Assembly: GCF_003473485.1 (NCBI RefSeq)
Contig: NC_053045.1
Location: forward strand, 55,098,494 to 55,162,493
Source of the DNA: Medicago truncatula
Lineage: Eukaryota; Streptophyta; Magnoliopsida; Fabales; Fabaceae
Reading direction: 5' to 3'
Length of the DNA stretch: 64,000 nt
Shown here: piece after piece, positions 37,971 through 49,206 of the stretch
Layout of the letters: the number at the start of each line of letters is the position of its first letter
Numbering within the stretch: position 1 is the stretch's first letter
Notes under the pieces: generated by a model
The model's database searches: none
The model's input: only the letters and a program-made list of their open reading frames with translations
What the model was told of the DNA's origin: nothing
Translations under genes and position numbers: made by a program

Positions 37971-40332
37971 ATGGAAACCAACAAACAACAACACAAGAAG
38001 AAAAAATGGTTCCTACCACTCATCTTCTCTCTACTCCTCACCACCTTCCTCATCCTCCTCTCCATCTTCATCTCCTCAGATTCCTCATCTTTACTATACC
38101 TCACCCACTCAAGAACAAGCAAAAACACACCTCATTTCGTTGAATCAAAGCTCAGAATATCTTCAACATCACCCCCAAACTCAGTTCCAAGGATCGCTTA
38201 CTTGATCTCAGGTTCAGTTGGTGATGGAGAGAGTTTAAAGAGAACCCTTAAAGCCCTTTATCATCCAAGGAATCAATATGCTGTTCATCTGGATTTAGAA
38301 GCTTCTCCTAAAGAAAGATTGGACCTTGCTAACTTTGTTAGAAATGAACCACTTTTTGCTGAATTGGGTAATGTTAGGATGATTGTTAAGGCTAATTTGG
38401 TTACTTATAGAGGTCCTACTATGGTTACTAATACTCTTCATGCTGCTGCACTTTTGTTTAAAGAAGCTGGGGATTGGGATTGGTTTATTAATCTTAGTGC
38501 TTCTGATTATCCCTTGCTTACACAAGATGGTTTGTAACCTCTTTCTTCTTTTCTTGTTATCTACTTTTTTAGCCCTTAAAGTTTGTGTTTTGGTGAAAGA
38601 AACAATGCAATTTTTTTGTTTTTTTGTTTTCTGTTTGTGTTTTGGTTGTAGTTTTGTAGTGATGTTTTTGTTTTGGAATGCATTTTTTATTTTTTAAAAA
38701 TTGTCATTTCTCTATTTTGTTGTTGCTAATTTTGTTCCTATATAAATATAGAAACTTTCTGAAAAGTTAAATGATTGTGATCTGGTTCTAAATCTGCGTT
38801 CAATTAGATAAAACTTATTGTAACTCACTAGTTTATGCACATGTATATTGGATGCATACTAATATTGTTACAAGGTTAACTCTTGTGTGAAAATTTTGAT
38901 GGTTTGCTTTCAAAATTGATTTGGATTGAAACTGGGTTATGCGTGGCTTTCGGGGCAGCAAATTATCAGCATATGTATCTCGATTCTAATATCATCCTAA
39001 CACTCTAGATGTATTGTTTTGATAATCATGTACTAACTCTTTCATTTTACTACATCTCTTTTGTGCAACAGATCTATTACATACACTGTCATCTATTCCG
39101 AGACACCTTAACTTCATTGAGCACACAAGTGATATTGGCTGGAAGGAGTACGTGGCTAATCCTTTCGTCCCTTCATTTTAATGTGGTTTACTTGATTTTC
39201 TTAGTTAATTGAATATAGCTAGCAATTTTGTGAAATTTATCTTTTCTTTACTGTTTGTTTTTTGATAGAGATCAGAGAGCCAAGCCTGTTATAATTGATC
39301 CGGCTCTTTACAGCGTCAATAAATCTGATGTGTTTTGGGTGACGGAGAAAAGAAGTGTTCCCACTGCATATAAGCTGTTTACAGGTGAGAAACATGGTTT
39401 CTGATGCCCTTTTGATTCAATCTCATATTTTGTTAGTTTCTTCACACCCACTTAATTAATCTGTTGTCTTAAATTTGTAGAATGTTTTGGTAGTGAGGCA
39501 TCACCCCTACATAATTAAGTTAAAGATATTAGAAATATGAGAAACGAATGATAGTGTCATGAATCCAATTTATAAAAAACTCAAGTAGTTGTGACTTTCA
39601 GTATGATTACTCAGAAGTACTAGATCATCTTTTCACTTTTTCATTAGCTTTTTACCTAAATCTGCGAGCTACAACACCTAGTCATCAGCCTTGTGTTTTC
39701 ATTAGCTGTTCATAACCGGAAGACATCGAATCTAGAGAAATTAACATGGATTCGTTTCGTTGGTTCTATATTACATCTGTACTATATGATTTATGATTGC
39801 TATTTGATTTTTCTTAGGTTCTGCATGGATGATGCTCTCTCGCCAATTTGTCGAATATATGTTATGGGGATGGGATAACTTGCCTAGAATAGTGTTAATG
39901 TATTATGCCAACTTTCTATCTTCCCCTGAAGGATATTTCCACACAGTCATCTGCAATGCTGAGGAATTTCGTAACACTACGGTGAACCATGACCTCCACT
40001 TCATATCATGGGACAACCCTCCGAAACAACATCCACACTTCCTTACAGCTGAACACTACTGGAGTATGGTGGAAAGCAACGCTCCTTTTGGTCGAAAATT
40101 TGGCAGGAACGAACCTCTCTTGGATAAAATTGATACCGAGCTATTGGGACGAAATGCCGATGGTTATGTGCCTGGTATGTGGTTCAGTCATGCAAATCCA
40201 AACATCACCAAACCATATTCTTTTGTAAAAAATATCACTGAACTTAGACCTGGCCCTGGTGCAAAAAGGCTTAAAAACCTCATCAATGGTTTATTATCAG
40301 CCGAAGATTTTCGTAAAAATCAGTGTTCTTGA
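37971..40332 (+). CDS. GLCAT14-like: GT14 beta-glucuronosyltransferase (GlcAT14-like), 4 exons
   Basis: Golgi type II enzyme of CAZy family GT14 (core-2/I-branching fold). Arabidopsis GlcAT14 proteins add glucuronic acid to arabinogalactan chains of AGPs. Exons: 37971-38529, 39072-39147, 39269-39384, 39818-40332; sum 1266 nt, 421 aa, within family range. A short cytoplasmic KKKKWF stretch precedes one signal anchor (about residues 13-35), then a Ser-rich stem. The catalytic domain starts at RIAYLISGSVGDGESLKRTL with HLDLEA, and continues DWDWFINLSASDYPLLTQDD, the exon 2-3 block IGWKEDQRAKPVIIDPALYS, FTGSAWMMLSRQFVEYMLWG, SSPEGYFHTVICNAEEF, FGRNEPLLDKIDTELL and GMWFSHANPNITKP. All splice junctions restore conserved residues. 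Glucuronosyl activity is inferred from close homologues. Confidence 0.92.
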
Positions 40333-42423
40333 GATATCATTGCTGTTTTTTTCATCACTTTATAGAGTAACATGCAAACGATTGATATTGCTATGTCCAC
40401 TTGATACAAGAGGCTGCTTTGAGACCAATCAGAAGAGAACAGAGAACACAGAGGATAGCAGCTTCTTAAGAATCACAGCTTATATATTTTTATTTACACT
40501 AATTTTTACACGATCAAGAATTTGTTGTCAATGTGTATTATCAACTGCTTCACATTATTCTTTATATTTTACTGGATTACTATGACAAGCCACCAATGCA
40601 ATGGGGTTGTACTCTGTAGAATGTTTTTGTAGCAAATAAATTAGTATGAGGGATTTCAGTGTATAACACATGCTTGTGTCTATTTGATTGTAAACTAGGA
40701 AGTACGGATACTGGAAATTCTATGGTGAAGTCATTCAATTGACTTTTTTGGTGAAGTTATCCTACATTCAATAATAATTCGCCACGTGTAATGTGTGTTG
40801 ATTGTTGAATGGTATGTAGTATGTACCTGCTAAATATGTTCCACCGTAGACTAGCTTTATTATATTTTTTGAACCATCAGATTAAGCACCTCACTAGTGT
40901 TATTGTGTTGCCTTTCACATTATATTTATTTCTTTTCTCCTTTTTGACTTTTTCTTCCTTCTATTTCAAAAAATATTTAAATAAACCTTTTTATAAAAGC
41001 CACATAGGATCTTGTAAAAAAAAAAAAACACCACATATCCTTTTTATAAAAAAATATTTTATTATTAAAAATAAATAAATCGAGGAAGGTTATGAACATC
41101 ATCACCATCTTCATACCTTCATCATCTTCTTTATTGAACAAAAATCAAAATAGCTACTCAAATACACCTCCAAATAACATGAATCTCAATATTATCTTCA
41201 TCTCCATTTTCTTCTCAACACAAAAGTCAATTACCCTAATTTAAATCCAACACTTGATGGACATGCGATTAGTTGCAGAATTGTACAGATTGAATCAGGA
41301 GCAGCTATGCTTCTAGTAGTGAGAGCAATTGGTATAAATCGATTTTTGTACAGAATTGTACAAAAAATGATGACTTTTTCAATTTTAATTTAAAACCATT
41401 TATATAATCATCATTTTCGACGTTCAAAATTGGTATAAATCGCCGGATTTAAGTTCGGGTTTTGATGGTCTGAAACGGGTTTAAATGACCCGGCTGGAGG
41501 TTGAAGAAGACATTATTTTGCTTTTTTAAATCCTACTAATAAATTGTACCAAAAAAAAATCCTATTAATAAATAAATTGATTAACTTTTTCATAAAAACC
41601 GTATTTCTCTCTCTCATATTAACATTTGCCAATTTCAATTAATTACCTCCCATGAATTATGATTCATCTATTTTCCCTGAATGTTCGTCAGTTTTTCTTT
41701 TTCCACTAAACAAAAATCCATGTCAAGGATTATCTCTCTAATTTATAAGTATTTTGTTTCATTTAGAATTTGATTGTAGGATAATATATTGATTGACGGG
41801 AACATCATGAATAAGTGATTATTTTTAAAATATCAATATGTCACCGTTACAAACTCATGACTTTTTCAAAATATCAACGTTAATAAGTGTTCTTTTTTTT
41901 TTGACAAGATTAATAAGTGTTCTTATTAAATGTTTTTTTATTAAATCGGATGACTCGGTTATATAACTCGGTCTCTATAAAAAAAAAAAATTATGTTAAA
42001 TTGAATTAAATCGGGTGACTCGACATTTTTTTTAAGAAAATTACACTTATAAAATGTCACAAATTATTGAACTAAAAAAATGGTAGATAAATAAGAAACA
42101 GCCAACATTTTTAAATGAATATAAAATACCTTACATTTAACACTATATTGATGAAAATGACATTATTTACACTTATATATATATGTTACTATTTTTTTTT
42201 AAGTAATGTCTATTACTAATTATGTAAATATAAATATAGTAATAATTTATTCAAAAAATATATATAAAATGGTAATAATAACACTACGATTATTTCTTAT
42301 GTAAAAAAAATTATACTCATAACTAGCATTAAAAATGTTTGATATGCCATAAAGAATAATTAATGCGCAACTGGCAATCTTTAACTAAGATATTTCATAT
42401 AGCATTTCTTGAAAATAAAATAA

Positions 42424-43175
42424 AGAGTAAATTACACTCCCCTCCCCTCAAAGATGCTTGAATTACACTCCCCTCCCCTCTTAAGTTAAAATATACACTT
42501 TACTCCCTCAATATTTTTTTTTATGTTAAAATTTATACTCCTCTCTCTTATAAGATGCTTGAATTACAAACCCATCCCTTAATAATTAAATATGCACTAC
42601 ACTTTAATCTATTTGAATAAATAAATATTCTTATAATATATATTAATTTTGAATCACCATTTAAGAAAAATTAATTCATTTCTTTATAGTTTAAATGCCA
42701 ATGATAATTAAATTTAAATATATTGCTATTGAATTTATAAATTAGAGTATAAAATTAACTTTTAAATAATCATGCTTTAATGATTTTAGTAATTTTTCAC
42801 ATATTTTAATTTTGTTTTGGGTTGTTTCATATTTTACAATAGGGTTTAAAACTACATGTTAATTAGCGAAAAATATGTATTCAATTTTTTATTATACTAA
42901 AATAGACCCGCAATACTATTTTTTTTTTAAGTGTGTTAAATTATTATTTTTTTGCTAGATTATTAGAAATAATAAAAAAGAATATTGAGAGAGTAAAGTG
43001 TAGATTTTGACATAAGAGGGGAGGGAGATGTAATTCAAGCTTCTCTTAGGGGAGGGGGGTGAAATTTTTTCTAATATGTTTTGAATAAGAGGGGAGGGGA
43101 GTGTATATTTTAACTTAAGAGGGGAGGAGAGTGTAATTCAAGCATCTTTGAGGGGAGGGGAGTGTAATTTACTCT
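42424..43175. mobile_element. TIR element, 752 bp, repeated CCCCTCCCCT arms
   Basis: The left end AGAGTAAATTACACTCCCCT is matched exactly by the complement at the right end. The arms run on through CAAAGATGCTTGAATTACAC and CTCTTAAGTTAAAATATACAC. Each arm itself holds two or more copies of the ACTCCCCTCCCCT unit. The centre is very AT-rich with no ORF. The flanks AAAATAA on both sides could be a 7-bp target duplication but are low complexity. Confidence 0.75.
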
Positions 43176-43286
43176 AAAATAAAATCATACAACATATTTA
43201 ATATGCAATGATAATTTATATTAATTAATTACGATTTAAAAGCTACGTGACAATTAAATAGATTTATGACATATATTTTTATGAAT

Positions 43287-43383
43287 TAACTTGCTGTTGT
43301 GATGGTAAAGGAATCTATTGTGGGTATAGGTGTCATCGGTTCAATTCTTGCAAATGACCGGTCTTTTTTTTTTTTTTTTAATG
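43287..43383 (+). repeat. tRNA-like SINE fragment
   Basis: TTGCTGTTGTGATGGTAAAG (A-box-like), then CATCGGTTCAATTCTTGC (B-box-like) and a T-rich tail. The fold is too poor for a tRNA. Confidence 0.4.
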
Positions 43384-44241
43384 CTTCATCTTCTAGCTCC
43401 AAATGAGTCTTAACGACCCGGTTTCAACCCATGTGACCCGAAACTAAAAAACCTTACCTTTAATTCATTTTATCACCAAAAACTTAATTCGAACACATAA
43501 TCATGAACAAAACAACATATCCTTTTGATTACAAACAATTTTCTGCAACTTTAAACACTTAAAGTGAATTAAATAATTTTTATTTGAACAAAAAATACCC
43601 AAATTTGAAGAAAACGAATTTGCAAAGGAGAGGTTAACAAATCGTTGATATCATGGAATAAGAAGATTTGGTGTGTGTTTGGATGAAATAGTTCTCGTTG
43701 TTGTTGTTTTTGTGGACGTTTTGGGGTGGTTGGTGAAATGAGTCAATTCTATGTTGTTGTTCTTGACATTTTGGTGTGGTGGTAGGTTCACTTTGGTGGA
43801 TCTGCAACTTCATAAAACACAAAACACATTTGCAAATGAGAGATTGAAAATGAAAGTGTTTTCATGGAAATGTTATTGATTGAAATATATATTTTTTTAA
43901 TTATGTAATTTCATTTATTTTTTTAAAATTTGGGTTTTTTTCTCCTCTCATGAAGATGACGAATATGATGAAGATGTTGAAGAGTGATTTAATAAAAATA
44001 TGTAAGAGAGAGTATGAAAATGAATAAATAAAGAAAGATAATTATAGAGAAGAAAGAATTGAAATTAGAAGAAAAATCATGTGTAGATGGTATACCACAA
44101 TAACATAGAGATCAATTAAATCTAACCATTAAGATCATGTCCTTCTACTTACGGTACTGTAGACCGCCTACACTGTAACATAATGCAGTTTTCTGACGTG
44201 TCAATGGTTAAAATCTGATTGGCCCATTCAAACGACTGCAC

Positions 44242-44269
44242 CGAAGAAGTCATTTTCCTGACTTCTTCG
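44242..44269. repeat. Short perfect hairpin
   Basis: CGAAGAAGTCA and TGACTTCTTCG form an 11-bp perfect stem around a 6-nt TTTTCC loop. It lies at the end of a degenerate inverted region beginning near 44155 (ACTGTAGACCGCC). Confidence 0.5.
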
Positions 44270-45326
44270 TAGAAGCTCCCTTATTTAAATATTACATTTA
44301 CAGATTTCCTTTTACAGCTGAGAATCTAACTTTTCCTAATTTTATCACTCATCTCTATTCTCCATTAAATAAAGTTCCTTCATTCAGTTCATATTTGTTA
44401 GGGAAATTTTTTACTATCCATATTGAATTGGATACTCTTAGTATGAATTTTATGTTGTGAAAGCATCCTAAGAATTTATACACATTCAGTTCATAATATT
44501 TTATTTTGCTGTATTTTTTTGTCTAAAATTTTAGACTCACTTTGGTCTGAAGTGACTGATAAGCTAGAGGATTTAATCTCTGGTGTTAGATAAAATTTGC
44601 AGTTTAACCAGCATATTAAATTAATATGTAATGGTATACTTACTTCACTTCCGAAGTTTAGATTACCAGAGTTTTTTTCTTCTTCCGAGATTTAGAGGGT
44701 TAAAACAAAATAAATAACATGCAATAATAAGTTTTTTATTCATATTTAAATTTTGTCAAATAAAAAATAAGGATAAAATCGAGAAAAAAAGGATAAGGTA
44801 TAAGATGAAACACTATTTGAAATAGCTTATCAAAAAACACCGTAAATTAATAAAAAAAAACTATATGGTTGTCATAAAAAGTTATTACTAAATCATCGAC
44901 ATAATATGATCATATAACCTCCAGCTATGTTTTTTCTTTAAAAAAAGCTATGTTATTTTAGAAGAACTAGTATAAATAATGTTATTTTAGAAGAATCATC
45001 TTTGCTATTTTTATCACCCAAATAGTTTAAAATTAAATAAATTCACAAATAATTTCATAAAAAGAAATTCTGAAATAAAAAAGTAAACAAATGGAATCAG
45101 TTAAAAAATTCATTAAATTGACGAGATAGAAATAGAAATAGAATTAGTTAAGAATTAACCAAAAAAAAAGAAGAAATTGGTTAAAATGGAACTTTACTCT
45201 TTATGCCAGTCACATGCTCTTCTTCTTCTTCTTCTTCCCAGAAACATTTCACAGATCCAAATCTCAATTCTCACCTAAATTAAACCCTAAACATTCAAAT
45301 TCAATCATCACCACTGTCCATTTTCC

Positions 45327-48089
45327 ATGGCAAATGCATGGAAAAGAGACAAACCCTCTCGTTTACTCTCCCCAAAGCTTCTTTTTTTACTCTTCTCTTT
45401 CACTCTCCTCTTTCTCTTCTTATACTTCATCTTCCTCACTCCTCCTTCAAACCCTAACCCTAATTTCCTCACCTTAAACACCAACTTTTTCTCTAACTCA
45501 ATCACCCCTTTCGATTGCATCAAATCCCCACAATCTCACCCTGTTGTCGCCAGCGTCGTTGAAGGTGTTCGTTACCCGTTTCTCTTCTCGCTTTCCGATT
45601 TCGGAAACTTACCTGATAAACCGCATAAGAATATTGTCAGATTGCTTAAAGGGAAAGCTTTTAGGAAACCTGATATTTCGGTTACTGTTCAGGAGGTGCT
45701 TGAGAAAGCGAAGAGTAAGGGGATGGATGGGTTGGTTGTTGATGTGGGTGCCAATGTGGGAATGGCGAGTTTCGCGGCAGCAGTTATGGGGTTTCGTGTT
45801 TTGGCGTTTGAGCCTGTGTTGGAGAACTTGCAGAAGTTATGTGAAGGGGTTTATTTTAATAGAGTTGCGGATTTGGTTACTCTTTTTGAAGCTGCTGCTT
45901 CGGATCGTCTTGGTAACATTACCGTTCATAAGGTTAGATTTCTTGTGATTAAGTTTGTGATTTTGCTTTGCTTGAATTGAATTTTGGTTCCTATAGTTTA
46001 CGGTTGATTTTGTGAATTGAAATGTGGTGAGGGATTGTAGTAGAAACTTAAGTTTGTGAGTAGTTGGATTCTCCTATAGTAATGAGCTCGAAAAACAAAT
46101 AGAACTATTTTGATGTTTAGAAAGTATAGGTGTGCTTAATGGTGAATGAAATTGTGAAAATGAGAACTTATTTCTTTGATTTTCTAAAATTTGATTGAAT
46201 GAATTTCGTTATATATTGTATCTATTTGCAATTTTTTTTTGAAGAAAAGTTTTATGCTAATAACACTTGGCACCTGGCGGTGTTTTCCCGCCATTTTTTT
46301 TCCACATCCGTGCAATCTTGCACGAGATCTTTACTTGTATGTGAGTAATATAATTGGTTAGGTTGTTTGCAGAGTTCCGTCTAGTTCAAGTATAGTAAGC
46401 AATTAGAGGTGTTTAAAGTCTAGTCTCTTTAGTTTATTTTAGAGAAGGTTCAGTGTTACATAATAATAATACAATATATAAATAAGTGAAAGTTTGATCA
46501 ACTTGAGGCTAATTATTTACAAAACATCTTAATGCAGATGGATTGGGTCTTTAGCTAATGGTTGCCGTGTCTTTATGAGTTTTTACTTTCCTAGTCAGGT
46601 GACAATTCTGCTGTTAACTTCCCTAGGAGATACCTTTTCTGTTATAAGAACCAGTTGAGAACAATCACGACTGTTGGATTTTACAGACTTGATTATCTCA
46701 GACAGGGCTATGGATTCCCTGCTTAACAAATATACGGATTTATACACATTAATTGGTCTCAGCCTTTCATCTGGAATGACATATTTTGAACAATGATACC
46801 ATGACTCATTACAGAGCCAGCTCGTCTGCTTTCTTTGTAAAAACTGGGATGAATGTCATAAGCTAGGTATTCAAAATCAGGATTCTACGTATAATCTGTA
46901 AGGGGGAGTAAAATCGTAAATCGTAGGATTATACTAAATTCATAGAACTCAAATATATGCATATGCATGCACTTAAAATAGAATAGGTAAGATAAAAAAA
47001 AATTAAATTACACTTGAAGTATTTGTGTAGATTTAAATTCATAAGCATTATTCGCATAATAGCATAGTTGCATAACACTTACACAATTAAAACTTAAAAT
47101 ACTTACGTAATTAACACACTAACACTCAAATATCAACGACATAACACTTGAAATACTTATGTAATTAATACATTAAATCAAAGTCATGAGTCTCAAACAA
47201 AACAGCAACTTAAATTGCCTTTTGTAGTTCCACCACCGTGACTTTAATCGTGGAATTGTTTCACAGAAAAGTGGATTACACAAGATTCCACCAATTTGGG
47301 ATTTTGACTGTGTATACTCATAATCGGTGAATGCAAGTTTAATCGCAAGATTTTAGGATTGAAATCGGGATTTTGACTACCATGGTCATAAAGTGTCAAT
47401 ATTCTCCTCTTAGGCAAGTGTTTTTTTATTTTTATAATTTTTTTTTAGTATCCTAAACTTATAATGCACAAGATGGAGTGTGCGTAACAGTTTGAAAATT
47501 GAACCAAAATTGTTCTATTTTTGGTTTTGATAATAGTTGTTGTCTAGTCTGATACCCCATTTCCATGAAATTTTATGTTTATTTAAATGAAATGGTTATG
47601 AGGTGGAAATTTATAAATGAGGCTACTACTACCTGTCAAACCATTTATCGTGCAATGCTACTACTACTACCTGTTATTCATGTGCTGATGTTGTTTTCCT
47701 TTTCTTTTTGGGTCTTAATTTACCAGTTGGTTGGTAGGCTGGACAACAGTGCAGTTTCTGCCACAGGAGCAAAGTTGGCATTTAAGTCCAATGAAGAAAT
47801 AGCTTTTCAAGTACGCACTGTTCCGCTGGATGAAGTGATTCCAGCATCAGAGCGTGTGCTTCTGCTCAAAATAGATGTTCAGGGCTGGGAATATCATGTT
47901 CTCAAAGGAGCTTCAAAGTTACTCTCAAGGAAGGGAAGCCAAGCTCCTTATCTCATATACGAGGAAGATGAGCGTTTGTTGCAGGCCAGTAATAGCAGTG
48001 CTAAAGAAATTCGAGACTTTCTCCGTACTGTGGGTTATCATGATTGCACCCAACATGGCACCGATGCACACTGCACCAAGAAGGATTGA
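45327..48089 (+). CDS. FkbM-family SAM methyltransferase, membrane-anchored, 2 exons
   Basis: Predicted S-adenosylmethionine-dependent methyltransferase of the FkbM (Methyltransf_21) family. Exons 45327-45932 and 47727-48089 (intron 1794 bp) give 969 nt, 322 aa. A basic N-terminus is followed by one strong hydrophobic span (about residues 17-38, LLFLLFSFTLLFLFLYFIFL), so it is probably a type II membrane protein of the secretory pathway. SAM motif I is VVDVGANVGMASFAAA (residues 137-152) and the acidic ribose-binding loop is LAFEPVLENL (159-168). The C-terminal part has the FkbM signature LLKIDVQGWEYHVLKGASKL and then PYLIYEEDERLL. Plants have a small conserved set of such proteins; the acceptor is unknown to me. 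The second ATG-bearing frame upstream of exon 2 is intron sequence. Confidence 0.88.
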
Positions 48090-49206
48090 TCGTAATTTTG
48101 GTTCAGTTATGCAGACTCTAGATGGAAAATCAAGTCATTCCTAGTTTGAATCAACACTTTCCAGTTGACCAACATGGAGTGTTAGCAAATTGTTGAGCAG
48201 TGAACAATTCGATGAATTGATTGTGGATAAATGATGGAAACAGTTGAGATAGCTGGCAACTGCACTGCTAATCGTAAGCTGCTTAACAACATCATCATGC
48301 AAAAGCATCCATTCAAGATGCATTACATTTCATATGATTCTTGTGTAGATCCTTCGGGTTTTCGTGAGGTTTTGTATACAAGCTTTTAATTGTAGGCATT
48401 TATTAAATGTACGCCTTAAGTTTCCAATTAAATTGAAACCTGTGTATCAGATATTCAGAATACAAAAGCTTCTCATGTTTGATCTGTCATAACCAATATG
48501 GAGTCCAAACATATTTTATCTACAGAAGACAACATGATCCAAATAAATTATAAATGGGTACTGTGAAATTGCATTTGCTCCGGTATAAAGTAAATAACTG
48601 GGCAGCTCAAAGAAATAAGATGTACTATGCTTATATGCTAGCAAGACTAAATAATAAATGATTTGTTTATTAAGCTTCAACATGTTTGCTACTTAAAACA
48701 TCCGAGAGCACTGTTTGGAAGGTTTGTCATCTTCCACTAGCTACAAAGAACAACAACCCAAACTTCAGAAACTTCATTGCAGGATTTCTATGGTTTCAAA
48801 ACTGTAATTCTGTAAAAAAATGAGCATTTAAGAAACTTTAGAACCATTGTATTATTACACATATACATATACTGCTAAACTGATACAATAGCAATGATAT
48901 AGGCACTGATGTCATGTTAATAAAAACGCTTCATACATCTATGCATGGTCTATTTGACATGTGGCACAGCAGTGAAATTCCAATAGGACATAACCAGTTA
49001 TTCTAAAAAATCTAAAGACCCTCTTGTGGTACAAAATAAAGGGAAGGCATAGGTCACAGAACTACTAACCTAAGCAAGGATCTCAGAAACAGCCTAAAGT
49101 GGTTGATGCTAAAACTATGTGCAAATAGAAGATATTGTGTCAATTATCAAAACAATTACCGCCTAGAGACATTGATTCCTGAGGCTCAAGCCACACATCT
49201 AAGTCT
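48090..49206. other. Convergent 3' UTR region
   Basis: The tail-to-tail gap between the methyltransferase (+) and the DUF3119 gene (-). It would hold both 3' UTRs; nothing else is recognisable. Confidence 0.5.

Larger units (their letters stand above)
40333..45326. other. Intergenic spacer with a TIR element
   Basis: The GT14 3' UTR runs to about 40700. The rest is AT-rich, with the TIR element 42424-43175, a SINE-like piece at 43287-43383 and a small hairpin at 44242. The stretches 41100-41560 and 43380-44000 share inverted motifs (GACCCGGYT, ATCTTC-rich runs), so both might be arms of a larger decayed element of about 3 kb. That is only a suggestion. A (CTT)n tract at 45219-45238 lies in the next gene's leader. 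Confidence 0.45.

Noticed and set aside
47565-47726. Alternative N-terminal extension of FkbM exon 2 starting at 47565
   Set aside because: An acceptor CAG at 47724-47726 joins exon 1 in frame and restores the domain; the upstream residues are intron.
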